Positions 1 through 6,291 of a stretch of 6,622 bases of DNA are shown one piece after another; positions within the stretch are counted from its first letter, which is position 1; every line of letters starts with the position of its first letter. The notes under the pieces were generated by a model, which saw only the letters and a program-made list of their open reading frames with translations, ran no database searches and was not told where the DNA came from. This DNA is from WHSM01 sp050701635. GTDB taxonomy: Bacteria; Actinomycetota; Actinomycetes; Mycobacteriales; Micromonosporaceae. The stretch covers positions 1 to 6,622 of the forward strand of contig JBOGDF010000310.1 of the NCBI GenBank assembly GCA_050701635.1. The letters are read 5' to 3'. The position numbers were made by a program, and so were the translations under genes.

Positions 1-1
1 C

Positions 2-13
2 CCCCGCCCGGGG
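2..13 (-). terminator. possible hairpin just after the 5'-nucleotidase gene
   Basis: On the minus strand the bases about 10-21 nt past the stop codon read CCCC-GGGC-GGGG, a short pure-GC stem with a four-base loop. Its position fits a transcription terminator for the nucleotidase gene. The window ends immediately beyond it, so no following T-run can be checked. It may be chance in GC-rich DNA. Confidence 0.25.
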
Positions 14-22
14 CAGAACAGG

Positions 23-1681
23 TCAGGCGACCTTGGTGATCCGGTCCAGCGGCGGAGCCGCCACCGGCGAGTGCGCCTTGAAGTACGCCTCGAACGCGTC
101 CAGGTCGATGTCGCCGCCCAGCCGGTTCGTGCCGTCCGGGAGCACCTTGAACGCGTCGCCGCCGGAGGCGAGGAACGAGTTCACCGTGATCCGGTAGCTG
201 GCGGTCGGATCGAGCGGCACACCGTTGAGCTGGATGCCCGCCGGGTCGACCCGGTCGCACACCGGTTTGGTGCTGTCCCACGAGTACTGGAAGCCGGCCG
301 ACGGCAGCAGGATCCGCGGCGAGGTCTGACCGCACCACTGCTGCTCGAGCAGGGTGTCGATCTGCGCCCCGGTGAGCGTCATGGTGACCAGCGAGTTGCC
401 GAACGGCTGCACGGTGAACGCCTCGCCGTACGTGACGTCGCCGGCGTCGAGGTCGGCCCGTACGCCGCCCGGGTTCATGAACGCCGCCACCGCGCCGCCC
501 TTGTCCGCCGGTGTGGTCGCCTCCAGTTGGGCGTCCGCGATCACGTCACCCAACGGCGACTCACCGGCCGCGTTGGGGGTACGCGAGAGCACCTCCGTCG
601 TGGAGCCGATCACCCGGTTGCGCAACGGCGCGGCGATCGCGTCGTACTTGCCCATCAGCTCGCTGATGTCGGCGGCCTTGTCGACGGTCTGGGTGATGAT
701 CCGGTTGTTGACCGTCACGCTCGACACGTCCTTGGACTGCCGGTCCAGGGTCATGTCGATGTCGGTGACGAGCCGCCCGAAGGACGACGCGCTGGTCACC
801 GGCCGGCCGTCGATCACGCAGTTGTACGGCTGGTGGGTGTGTCCGGTGACGAACAGGTCCACCGCCTTGCTGGTACGCCCGACGATGTCCACGATCGGGC
901 CGGAGATGCCGTTGCAGCCGTTGATCCCGAACGGCGAGACCTGCGCCCCGCCCTCGTGCAGCAACACCACGATCGCCCGTACGCCGTGCTGTCTGCGCAG
1001 CTCTTCGGCGTACTTGTTGGCGGTGTCGGCCTCGTCCAGGAAGTCCAGGTGCGAGATCCCGGTCGGCGTGACGATCTCCGGGGTGCCCTCCAGGGTCATC
1101 CCGATGAAGCCGACCTTGACCCCGTCGAACTTCTTGATCGCGTACGGCGCGAACAGCGGCTGGCGGCTCTGCTTGTCCACCACGTTGGCGGCCAGGAAGC
1201 CGAACTGCGCCCCGCCGAAGCCGTCGCCGTCGAGGCAGCCGTCGGTGGGGTGGCAGCCGCCGTTCTTCATCCGCAGCAGCTCGGTGGCGCCCTCGTCGAA
1301 CTCGTGGTTGCCCACGGCGTTGAGGTCGAGCCCGATCCTGTTCATCGCCTCGATGGTCGGCTCGTCGTGGAACAGCGCCGACAGCAGCGGGCTGGCCCCG
1401 ATCAGGTCCCCGGCGGAGACCACCATGGTGTTCGGATTGCTCTTCTCCAGCTCACGTACGTGCGTGGCGAGATATTCGGCGCCCCCGGCCCGTACCGGGT
1501 CGGAGGTGGGAAATTCACGGATGGTCCCGGGGGTGGTCGACTCCAGGTGACCGTGGAAGTCGTTGAGCCCCAGCAGCTGCACCTTGACCGGCTCGGTGCT
1601 CGCGTTCGCGGACGGCACGAACACCAGCGCCAACGCCGCGGACAGGGCACCGGCCAGGACGGCGCTACGGGTCAGGTTCAT
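23..1681 (-). CDS. secreted bifunctional metallophosphatase/5'-nucleotidase
   Basis: This 552-residue protein belongs to the UshA/5'-nucleotidase family, which hydrolyses nucleotides and related phosphoesters outside the cytoplasm with a two-metal centre. Residues 1-27 form a Sec signal peptide with an A-N-A cleavage site after residue 27. The calcineurin-like phosphoesterase domain follows, with N-D-F-H-G-H (40-45), G-D (91-92), G-N-H-E (124-127), H242 in L-L-H-E-G-G and G-H-T-H (280-283). The C-terminal substrate domain has N-P-G-G-V-R (403-408), Q-P-F-G-N (425-429) and A-S-G-G-D (505-509). Length and motif set are normal for the family. There is no LPXTG or other anchor, so it is probably released. 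The start was chosen because the signal peptide begins there. An in-frame ATG 25 codons upstream would bury the signal peptide. No good Shine-Dalgarno site precedes either start, so a leaderless transcript is possible. Role by family: phosphate or nucleoside scavenging. Exact substrate is unknown. Confidence 0.95.
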   Translation of the reverse strand: MNLTRSAVLAGALSAALALVFVPSANASTEPVKVQLLGLNDFHGHLESTTPGTIREFPTSDPVRAGGAEYLATHVRELEKSNPNTMVVSAGDLIGASPLLSALFHDEPTIEAMNRIGLDLNAVGNHEFDEGATELLRMKNGGCHPTDGCLDGDGFGGAQFGFLAANVVDKQSRQPLFAPYAIKKFDGVKVGFIGMTLEGTPEIVTPTGISHLDFLDEADTANKYAEELRRQHGVRAIVVLLHEGGAQVSPFGINGCNGISGPIVDIVGRTSKAVDLFVTGHTHQPYNCVIDGRPVTSASSFGRLVTDIDMTLDRQSKDVSSVTVNNRIITQTVDKAADISELMGKYDAIAAPLRNRVIGSTTEVLSRTPNAAGESPLGDVIADAQLEATTPADKGGAVAAFMNPGGVRADLDAGDVTYGEAFTVQPFGNSLVTMTLTGAQIDTLLEQQWCGQTSPRILLPSAGFQYSWDSTKPVCDRVDPAGIQLNGVPLDPTASYRITVNSFLASGGDAFKVLPDGTNRLGGDIDLDAFEAYFKAHSPVAAPPLDRITKVA

Positions 1682-1773
1682 GGCCGCATTCAAACAGTTG
1701 CATCGGTTACCTGCCATACCGCAACCGGTCTGGATCCAGTGAACATCAGACGGCAAATGTCACCAGGGCCGCC

Positions 1774-1807
1774 TAGAGTGCAAAGACTTTCGAGGGTGTA
1801 CGAGGGG
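1774..1807 (+). promoter_or_regulatory. candidate -10 box and ribosome binding site of the HTH_42 gene
   Basis: In the 131-bp gap between the divergent nucleotidase and HTH_42 genes, TAGAGT at 1774-1779 fits the actinobacterial TANNNT -10 pattern. A strong GAGGGG ribosome binding site lies at 1802-1807, five bases before the ATG at 1813, and fixes that start. No clear -35 box is visible, so the promoter part is weak while the ribosome binding site is convincing. Confidence 0.4.
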
Positions 1808-1812
1808 CGAAG

Positions 1813-2916
1813 ATGACTGCGGATGACGTACTCGACAACTCAGCTCTTAACCGGGCATTGCTGGCGCGACAGCTGCTCCTGGAGCGCACCGATATGCCCG
1901 CGTTGGACGCGATCGAGCACCTCGTCGGGATGCAGTCGCAGGCACCGCAGGCCCCGTACGCCGGGCTCTGGACCCGGTTGTCGGATTTCGATCCGGCGGA
2001 GCTGTCGGAGCTGATGACGAGCCGGCGGGCGGTGCGGATCGGGCTGATGCGCGGCACCGTACACCTGGTGTCGGCGGAAGACTGCCTGCTGCTGCGTCCC
2101 TGGCTGCAACCCCTGTACGACCGCTCCCTGCCCGCCAACCCCGGATATGTCAGGTCGATCGCCGGCATCGAGGACGAGTACGTCGCCCTGGTCACCGCGC
2201 TGCTCGAGGAGGCGCCGCGCACCAACGCCGAGCTGCGTGCCGCCTTCGCGGAGCGCTGGCCCGACCTGGACGCCGCCGCGTTGACCTGGGGAGCACGCTT
2301 CCGGTTCGCCTGCGTGCAGGTGCCGCCGCGCGGGCTGTGGCGCGGCACCGGCCAGGCCACGGTGACCACCGCAGAGCACTGGCTCGGCAAGCCGCTGGCC
2401 AGCGACCCGTCACCGACCGCGCTGATCCGGCGCTACCTGGCCGCGTACGGGCCGGCCAGCGTGCAGGACATGCAGACCTGGTGCGGCCTGACCAAGCTCG
2501 GCGAGCACTTCACGCAGCTGCGCGAGACGCTGCGGGTGTTCCGCTCGACGACGGGCACCGAGCTGTTCGACCTCCCCGACGCGCCCCGGCCGCCCGCCGA
2601 CACGCCCGCCCCGGTGCGCTTCCTCCCCGAGTACGACAACCTGCTGCGCTCTCACGTCGACCGCACCCACGTGATGTCCCCGGAAGCGCGCGACCGGCTG
2701 GCCACGAAGAACGACTCCCCGAAGCCGACCTTCCTGCTGGACGGCCGGGTCGCCGGCGGCTGGCGGCTCACCCGTACCCGCCGCCGGGCCACGCTCACCA
2801 TCGAGCCCTTCGTACGGCTCTCCCAGCGCGACACCGCGCAGGTCAGCGCCGAGGCGGAGCGGTTGCTGCGGTTCGCCGCCGACGGGGACAGCCACGAGGT
2901 CGTCTACACCGACTGA
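1813..2916 (+). CDS. winged-helix DNA-binding protein, HTH_42 (AlkZ/YcaQ-like DNA glycosylase) family
   Basis: This 367-residue protein has the hallmarks of the HTH_42 (formerly DUF1006) family: G-M-Q-S-Q-A-P (39-45) followed by A-P-Y-A-G-L-W, then R-G-T-V-H-L-V-S-A-E-D (80-90), F-L-P-E-Y-D-N (270-276) and L-D-G-R-V-A-G (309-315). Characterised relatives are AlkZ of Streptomyces sahachiroi, a glycosylase that unhooks azinomycin cross-links, and E. coli YcaQ (AlkX). They are built from tandem winged helices, and their catalytic motif is Q-x-Q (AlkZ) or Q-x-D (YcaQ). Here Q41 and Q43 give the AlkZ form, with serine between them. Length matches the family. The start is supported by GAGGGG five bases upstream. 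The gene stands alone, divergent from the nucleotidase, with no visible biosynthetic genes beside it. Family membership is firm. Glycosylase activity and the lesion repaired are inferred, since most actinobacterial members are untested. Confidence 0.88.
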   Translation: MTADDVLDNSALNRALLARQLLLERTDMPALDAIEHLVGMQSQAPQAPYAGLWTRLSDFDPAELSELMTSRRAVRIGLMRGTVHLVSAEDCLLLRPWLQPLYDRSLPANPGYVRSIAGIEDEYVALVTALLEEAPRTNAELRAAFAERWPDLDAAALTWGARFRFACVQVPPRGLWRGTGQATVTTAEHWLGKPLASDPSPTALIRRYLAAYGPASVQDMQTWCGLTKLGEHFTQLRETLRVFRSTTGTELFDLPDAPRPPADTPAPVRFLPEYDNLLRSHVDRTHVMSPEARDRLATKNDSPKPTFLLDGRVAGGWRLTRTRRRATLTIEPFVRLSQRDTAQVSAEAERLLRFAADGDSHEVVYTD

Positions 2917-3007
2917 CGCGGATCCGCCGGGCAGCCGCCCATTTGCGTCAGCCGGCGGTCAGGCCGGCGAGGAACCGGTCCAGCAGTTCTGCGTACGCTC
3001 CTCGTAC

Positions 3008-3017
3008 CGAACGTTCG
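3008..3017. promoter_or_regulatory. palindromic operator-like site upstream of the GNAT gene
   Basis: CGAACGTTCG is a perfect 10-bp palindrome. It extends to a 16-bp near-palindrome, TACCGAACGTTCGTTA (3005-3020), with one mismatched pair. This size and form resemble TetR-family operators. It lies 24 bp ahead of the GTG start of the acetyltransferase, where a bound repressor would block transcription. No complete TetR gene is in the window. Function is inferred from symmetry and position only. Confidence 0.4.
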
Positions 3018-3040
3018 TTATGTACGAAGTGAGGTCGCGC

Positions 3041-3595
3041 GTGTTCTCCATCCCCCTGGGCAACGGCTCTGGCTACGACGCTCAACTCCGAACCCTCGAG
3101 CCGTGGCAGGCGGAGGAGTTCTTCGCCCACATCGAGCGCGCCCGCGCCACCGTCGACCCATGGATCCCGTGGGCGTCGGTGAGCACAGACCTGGACAGCG
3201 CCCGGGCCACGCTCCAGCGTTACGCCGACGGCCAGGCCGCCGACACCAAACGGCTGTACGGCATCTGGCTGGACGGCGCCCTGGTCGGCGGGACCATGTT
3301 CGTCAGCTTCGACGCCGAGTCGGGCGTCGCCGAGGTCGGCGTCTGGACAGAGCCGGCCGGCGAGGGCCGCGGCCTGGTCACCGCCGCCGTACGGCACCTG
3401 ATCGACTGGGCCTTCACCGTACGCGGCATGCACCGGCTCGAATGGCGTACCACCCCGGCCAACGTACGCAGCAGCAACGCGGCCCGCCGCCTGGGTATGC
3501 AGCTCGACGGCGTACTCCGCCAGGAACACCCGTACCGCGGCGTACGCCACGACACCGAGGTCTGGTCCCTACTCGCCGAAGACTGGAAGCCGTAG
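3041..3595 (+). CDS. GNAT-family N-acetyltransferase (RimJ/RimL type)
   Basis: This 184-residue protein is a single GNAT domain that would transfer an acetyl group from acetyl-CoA to an amine. The acetyl-CoA pyrophosphate loop is G-E-G-R-G-L (107-112), preceded by the V-A-E-V-G-V-W strand. The later conserved part includes N141, S144-S145-N146 and A-A-R-R-L-G-M (147-153), followed by D-G-V-L-R (156-160). The ending R-G-V-R-H-D-T-E-V-W-S-L is typical of the RimJ/RimL-like acetyltransferases common in actinobacteria. I chose GTG at 3041 because GAGG at 3031-3034 sits six bases upstream and because homologues begin with M-F-x-I-P-L-G. An ATG at 3020 would add seven residues, has no ribosome binding site and overlaps the palindrome. 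It is convergent with the LysR gene, 18 bp away. The acceptor is unknown: a ribosomal protein N-terminus, another protein or a small amine are all possible. Confidence 0.9.
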   Translation: MFSIPLGNGSGYDAQLRTLEPWQAEEFFAHIERARATVDPWIPWASVSTDLDSARATLQRYADGQAADTKRLYGIWLDGALVGGTMFVSFDAESGVAEVGVWTEPAGEGRGLVTAAVRHLIDWAFTVRGMHRLEWRTTPANVRSSNAARRLGMQLDGVLRQEHPYRGVRHDTEVWSLLAEDWKP

Positions 3596-3613
3596 CCGAC
3601 GCGTAAGGCTCGC

Positions 3614-4464
3614 TCAGTGCGGGGGGCGGTGACGGGCGGTGGTAATGAGGGCGGCGAGAGGGGCGGTCAGGTGGCCGGGGCGGTGCAGCAGCGCGATCGT
3701 CTGCCGGATCGGCGGGGCGAACGAGACGATCCGGGTACGCCGCGGATCCGCCCGCTCCGCCTGTGACCGCGCCATCAACGCGTGCCCGATCCCGGCGGCG
3801 GTGAGCGTGGACCAGGCGCACCGCTCGTCGGTCTCGCACACGATTCGAGGCGCCGCGTGCAGCCGGCCGAACAACGCGTCGACCTGAGTGCGCCGGTAGC
3901 TCCCGGCACCCGGCACGATGAAGGAGAACTCCCGCAACTGCGGCAAGGACAGCGGCGCGCCGGGCTGCCGCGCGGGCAGAGCAGCACCACCTCCCGGTCG
4001 GCCACCGGGGTGACGGCGAGGTTCCCGCGTACCGGCAAATCAACCAGGCCGAGCACGGCGTGCCCGGACTCCACCTCGGCGGCGACATCCAGCGGGCCCG
4101 GGAGGTTCCGCAACGCGACGGTGAGGCCGGGGCTGTGCGCCAGCAGGGACCGCAACAGCGTCGGCATCAGGTACGCCGCGAGCGTCGGCGTGGTGGCGAT
4201 TGTGATCGGCTGCCGGGACCCGAGCGCGCGGAGCTGGTCGAGTTCGGCGAGCGCCCGGCTGGCGTGCCGCGCCACGGCCAGCCCGGCCGGGGTGGGGAGC
4301 ACGCGGCGTCCGGAGCGTACGAACAGCGACGTGCCGAGCTCCCGCTCCAGGGCCCGGACCGCCCGGGTGAGCGCGGGCTGGGATACGTGCAGCGCGTCGG
4401 CGGCCGCCGTCATGGTCTGGTGCTCGACGGTCGCCACCACGTACCGCAGCTGCTGCAGATTCAT
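3614..4464 (-). pseudogene. LysR-family transcriptional regulator, frameshifted
   Basis: The reading frame from ATG 4464 encodes a classic LysR N-terminus, M-N-L-Q-Q-L-R-Y, with the helix-turn-helix near residues 18-40 (T-A-A-A-D-A-L-H-V-S-Q-P-A-L-T-R). The effector-binding domain then runs to about residue 165 (V-V-L-L-C-P-R-G). There the sense continues in the -1 frame, as L-S-L-P-Q-L-R-E-F-S-F-I-V-P-G-A-G-S and on to the stop at 3614. The original frame drifts into Cys/Arg-rich nonsense that ends at 3775. Adding one base to a CCC run (plus strand GGG at 3962-3964 or 3974-3976) restores a 283-residue protein, close to the usual LysR length of about 300. The ATG is preceded by GAGGG, which overlaps the stop codon of the C45 gene five bases upstream, so the two are probably co-transcribed and translationally coupled. 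LysR proteins usually sense a small ligand and control a neighbouring gene. The target is unknown. The defect may be real or a base-calling error. Confidence 0.85.
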
Positions 4465-4469
4465 GTCCC

Positions 4470-5336
4470 TCAGGTATCGAACCAGCCCGAACTGGCCTTA
4501 GTCAGCGTGTCGGGGTGCAGCCGTACGAGCCGATCGGAGGCGCCCGCGTCGGGGGCCAGGAAGTGGTTGGTGTGTGCCAGCGGCTCGGTGCCGTCGGGCC
4601 ACACCAGCCGGGTGCCGGTCGGAGTGAGTTCGGCGCAGACCAGCGCGGCTGCGGGAGACTCACTGCCACCCGCGGCCCCGATGGTGATGCACGAGGACGC
4701 CGACACCTGGGCGCCGCGTACCAACTCGAGGGCGTGGGCGAGGGTGTCGCAGCGCTCCAGGAGCAGCCGGAGTATCACGTGGATCGGCGAGCCGCCGATG
4801 CCGCTGTCCTGGTCGCTGCGCAGCAGGTTGAGGCCGACCGCGAGGCCGGAGCTGTTCAGACCGATCTTCGCGACGATCCCCGCCTCGGTCAGCGTGACCA
4901 GCCACCGTTCGTCCGCCAGCCGGATCCGCCACAGCACCATCGCGGCGGCCTGGTCGGGGTGCCAGTCCCAGTTCTGCGCCAACAGCAGCTCACCGTCCGC
5001 GCTCGCTTGTGGGAGTACGCCCACCACGGTGCACTCCGGCCGAGCCCCACCCAGGATCTCGGTACGGGCATTGACCGCGTACAACTCCCGCTCGTCCACC
5101 CCGGCGCCGCGCGCCATCCCGGCGATCTCCGTGACAAGGCTCGGATACGGCGCAAGCTGCTCGGCCACCCGCGTGCCCAGCTCGAGCACCTCGTCCGTGG
5201 AAAGCCCAGCGGCCACCGAGAACAACCGCCGGTACGACGCGACGGTGGTCCGTACCGCCTCGGTCTGCGCAACGCCGAACCGGTGCCCCCGCTCGCTCGC
5301 GTCCGACTCCGTCGAGATGTGAAGAGGAATGCTCAT
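4470..5336 (-). CDS. C45-family Ntn-hydrolase (penicillin acyltransferase-like), C-terminally truncated
   Basis: This 288-residue protein resembles the C45 peptidase/acyl-CoA:6-aminopenicillanic acid acyltransferase family. These enzymes self-cleave before a cysteine, which then acts as the N-terminal nucleophile for amide hydrolysis or acyl transfer. The probable nucleophile is C102 in P-E-C-T-V-V. It is followed by S-A-D-G-E-L-L-L-A-Q-N-W-D-W (112-125), I-G-L-N-S-S-G-L-A-V-G-L-N (158-170) and A-H-T-N-H-F-L (254-260). Family members normally continue for some 60-90 residues past the T-N-H-F-L motif. Here the protein reaches H-P-D-T-L-T (274-279) and stops after nine more residues with no family resemblance. 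The ATG at 5336 is chosen for its GAGGA site seven bases upstream and the family-like start (M-S-I-P-L-H). A longer frame from 5456 would run through the tandem repeat as D-E-V-D-E-V and lacks a ribosome binding site. Substrate is unknown, and activity of the shortened form is doubtful. Confidence 0.82.
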   Translation of the reverse strand: MSIPLHISTESDASERGHRFGVAQTEAVRTTVASYRRLFSVAAGLSTDEVLELGTRVAEQLAPYPSLVTEIAGMARGAGVDERELYAVNARTEILGGARPECTVVGVLPQASADGELLLAQNWDWHPDQAAAMVLWRIRLADERWLVTLTEAGIVAKIGLNSSGLAVGLNLLRSDQDSGIGGSPIHVILRLLLERCDTLAHALELVRGAQVSASSCITIGAAGGSESPAAALVCAELTPTGTRLVWPDGTEPLAHTNHFLAPDAGASDRLVRLHPDTLTKASSGWFDT

Positions 5337-5428
5337 GCCTCGATCCTCACGCGCGGATCGACGATCGACCTCATCGACCTCATCGACCTCATCGGTGCCG
5401 AACGGTGACGCAGGGTCAGCAGACCCAT
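5333..5428 (-). CDS. possible 31-residue leader ORF upstream of the C45 gene
   Basis: An ATG at 5428 follows AGAGG by eight bases and opens a 31-codon frame beginning M-G-L-L-T-L-R-H-R-S-A-P. It then encodes the tandem repeat as M-R-S-M-R-S-M-R-S and ends with TGA overlapping the C45 start codon (ATGA at 5333-5336). The good ribosome binding site and stop/start overlap suggest translational coupling to the C45 gene. No homology is recognised. It may be a leader peptide, the start of a gene otherwise lost to rearrangement, or a chance frame. Confidence 0.35.
   Translation of the reverse strand: MGLLTLRHRSAPMRSMRSMRSIVDPRVRIEA
5364..5394. repeat. 9-bp direct tandem repeat, about 3.4 copies
   Basis: ATCGACCTC is repeated three times without mismatch at 5364-5390, with a partial fourth copy ATCG at 5391-5394. 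On the minus strand each unit reads GAGGTCGAT, so GAGG is presented three times upstream of the C45 gene. The repeat lies 28-58 bp before that start and within the putative leader ORF, where it encodes Met-Arg-Ser. The unit length is a multiple of three, so copy-number change would keep the frame. Confidence 0.9.
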
Positions 5429-5444
5429 GGTCAGCGCCTCTCGG

Positions 5445-5461
5445 TTTGAACAGCATTCAAA
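5445..5461. promoter_or_regulatory. 17-bp inverted repeat, operator-like
   Basis: TTTGAACAGCATTCAAA has perfect 6-bp arms (TTTGAA/TTCAAA) around a 5-bp centre. It is AT-rich against a GC-rich background. It lies 17 bp upstream of the leader ORF start and 109 bp upstream of the C45 start, the expected place for a repressor site controlling the minus-strand leader/C45/LysR unit. The form resembles TetR-family operators. It is not a T-N11-A LysR box in any obvious way, so the neighbouring LysR is not clearly its ligand. Confidence 0.5.
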
Positions 5462-5535
5462 ATCTGGTTCACACAAAGCTCGCCGACCCCCGAGAGACAA
5501 GGGATCGCGAGCATCTTTGGAGACGGATATCGCGT

Positions 5536-6236
5536 CTATGGCACCGAGTCCGCGCGGGATTCGATAGTGGTGTCGGCCCCTGGCAACTGATATCGCACAG
5601 CGCTGGTAGTCGCCGTGAGCAGCCTGGCCGAGAGGGCGATCCGGGCCGGGAAGATCAGCAGGAGGATCAGCGCGCGCTGTGCCAGGCCGGCCCACGGGTG
5701 CAGCGGTGCGTCGTCGGGCATCACGAGCGTCCCCATGGCGACGAAGCCGGCGACCGCGAGCAGGCCGGCGGCCAGGACGTACCGGCTGATCACCCGCCAG
5801 TACGGGTGCGCGGCGGCGCGGCGCGAGACGACCACCAGGGCGACCGCGCTGCTCAGGAAGAACATCGTGCCGGCGACGACATGCCCACCGGGTCGTACAC
5901 CACCCCGTCGGCGTTCTCGCGCAGCGGGAAGGCGGCGGCGAGCAGCAGCGCCACGCCGCTGACCGCGAACACCGCCGGCGCGGCGATTCCCGCCCGGGTA
6001 CGCGGCATGCCGCGGTGCAGACCCAGCGCGAAACCGAGCGTCAGTACGCCGAAGACGACGAAGTTCACCTGCTGGATCCAGCCGTACGGACCGGCCTCCA
6101 ACGCGCTGACCGGCTCGGCGACCGGGCTGTAGTCGCCGTGCCGGGCGATCTCCTGTGCCATGTACCCGGCGGTGAACAGGACTGGCCCGACGATGCCGGC
6201 CCACGCCGCCGTACGGGTGTAGTCGAGGTTTGCCAT
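5536..6236 (-). pseudogene. DUF998 family integral membrane protein, frameshifted
   Basis: The frame from ATG 6236 encodes the first half of a DUF998 membrane protein. Helices lie near residues 11-27, 53-74 and 82-104, ending in G-V-V-Y-D-P-V-G. At that point (plus strand CCC at 5884-5886) the sense moves to the -1 frame, continuing H-V-V-A-G-T-M-F-F-L. Three further helices follow near 123-138, 153-171 and 188-207, then a hydrophilic tail to the stop at 5536. The unshifted frame ends at 5853 after a few unrelated residues. One extra base in GGG (GTGGGCAT to GTGGGGCAT) restores a 233-residue six-helix protein, a plausible family length. GGAGGA lies four bases before the ATG. The gene follows the LuxR-type gene by 55 bp on the same strand and is probably in its operon. 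The function of DUF998 proteins is not established. The break may be a real mutation or a sequencing error. Confidence 0.8.
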
Positions 6237-6291
6237 GGCGTCCTCCCGAAGCTGACGGGTCCGGTGCAGTGCCGGAGCCTCGTCTCGGACG

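Noticed and set aside
71..1816. Long plus-strand open frames (71-1816 and 354-1550) opposite the nucleotidase gene
   Set aside because: They are antisense shadows of a high-GC gene: Arg/Val/Gly-rich or Ser-rich composition, no domain, no ribosome binding site, while the minus frame has complete family motifs.
2929..2940. GGGC/GCCC hairpin and the GCCGGC pair at 2951-2968 as terminators of the HTH_42 gene
   Set aside because: Stems of four and six pairs made of simple GC words, with no T-tract; expected by chance in this composition.
3955..3980. Programmed -1 ribosomal frameshifting in the LysR gene
   Set aside because: No X-XXY-YYZ slippery heptamer is present at the switch, and a regulator of this type has no known need for it; a missing base is simpler.
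4060..5408. Plus-strand open frames across the LysR and C45 genes
   Set aside because: Composition is typical of shadow frames and no motifs are visible; the minus-strand proteins are clearly real.
5337..5456. Longer start of the C45 gene at 5456, adding a D-E-V-D-E-V-D stretch
   Set aside because: No ribosome binding site, the ATG lies inside the inverted repeat, and the family-like N-terminus begins at 5336 with a good GAGGA site.
5445..5461. Actinobacterial LexA (SOS) box
   Set aside because: The SOS pattern needs GAAC-N4-GTTC; here the arms are TTTGAA/TTCAAA with different spacing. The palindrome at 3008-3017 has no spacer and also does not fit.
5521..5537. Stem AGACG/CGTCT at the end of the DUF998 gene as a terminator
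   Set aside because: Only five pairs with a seven-base loop, overlaps the stop codon, and no T-run follows on the minus strand.
5526..5596. GATATCGC occurring at 5526-5533 and 5589-5596
   Set aside because: Two 8-bp copies only, one inside coding sequence; no further symmetry to suggest function.
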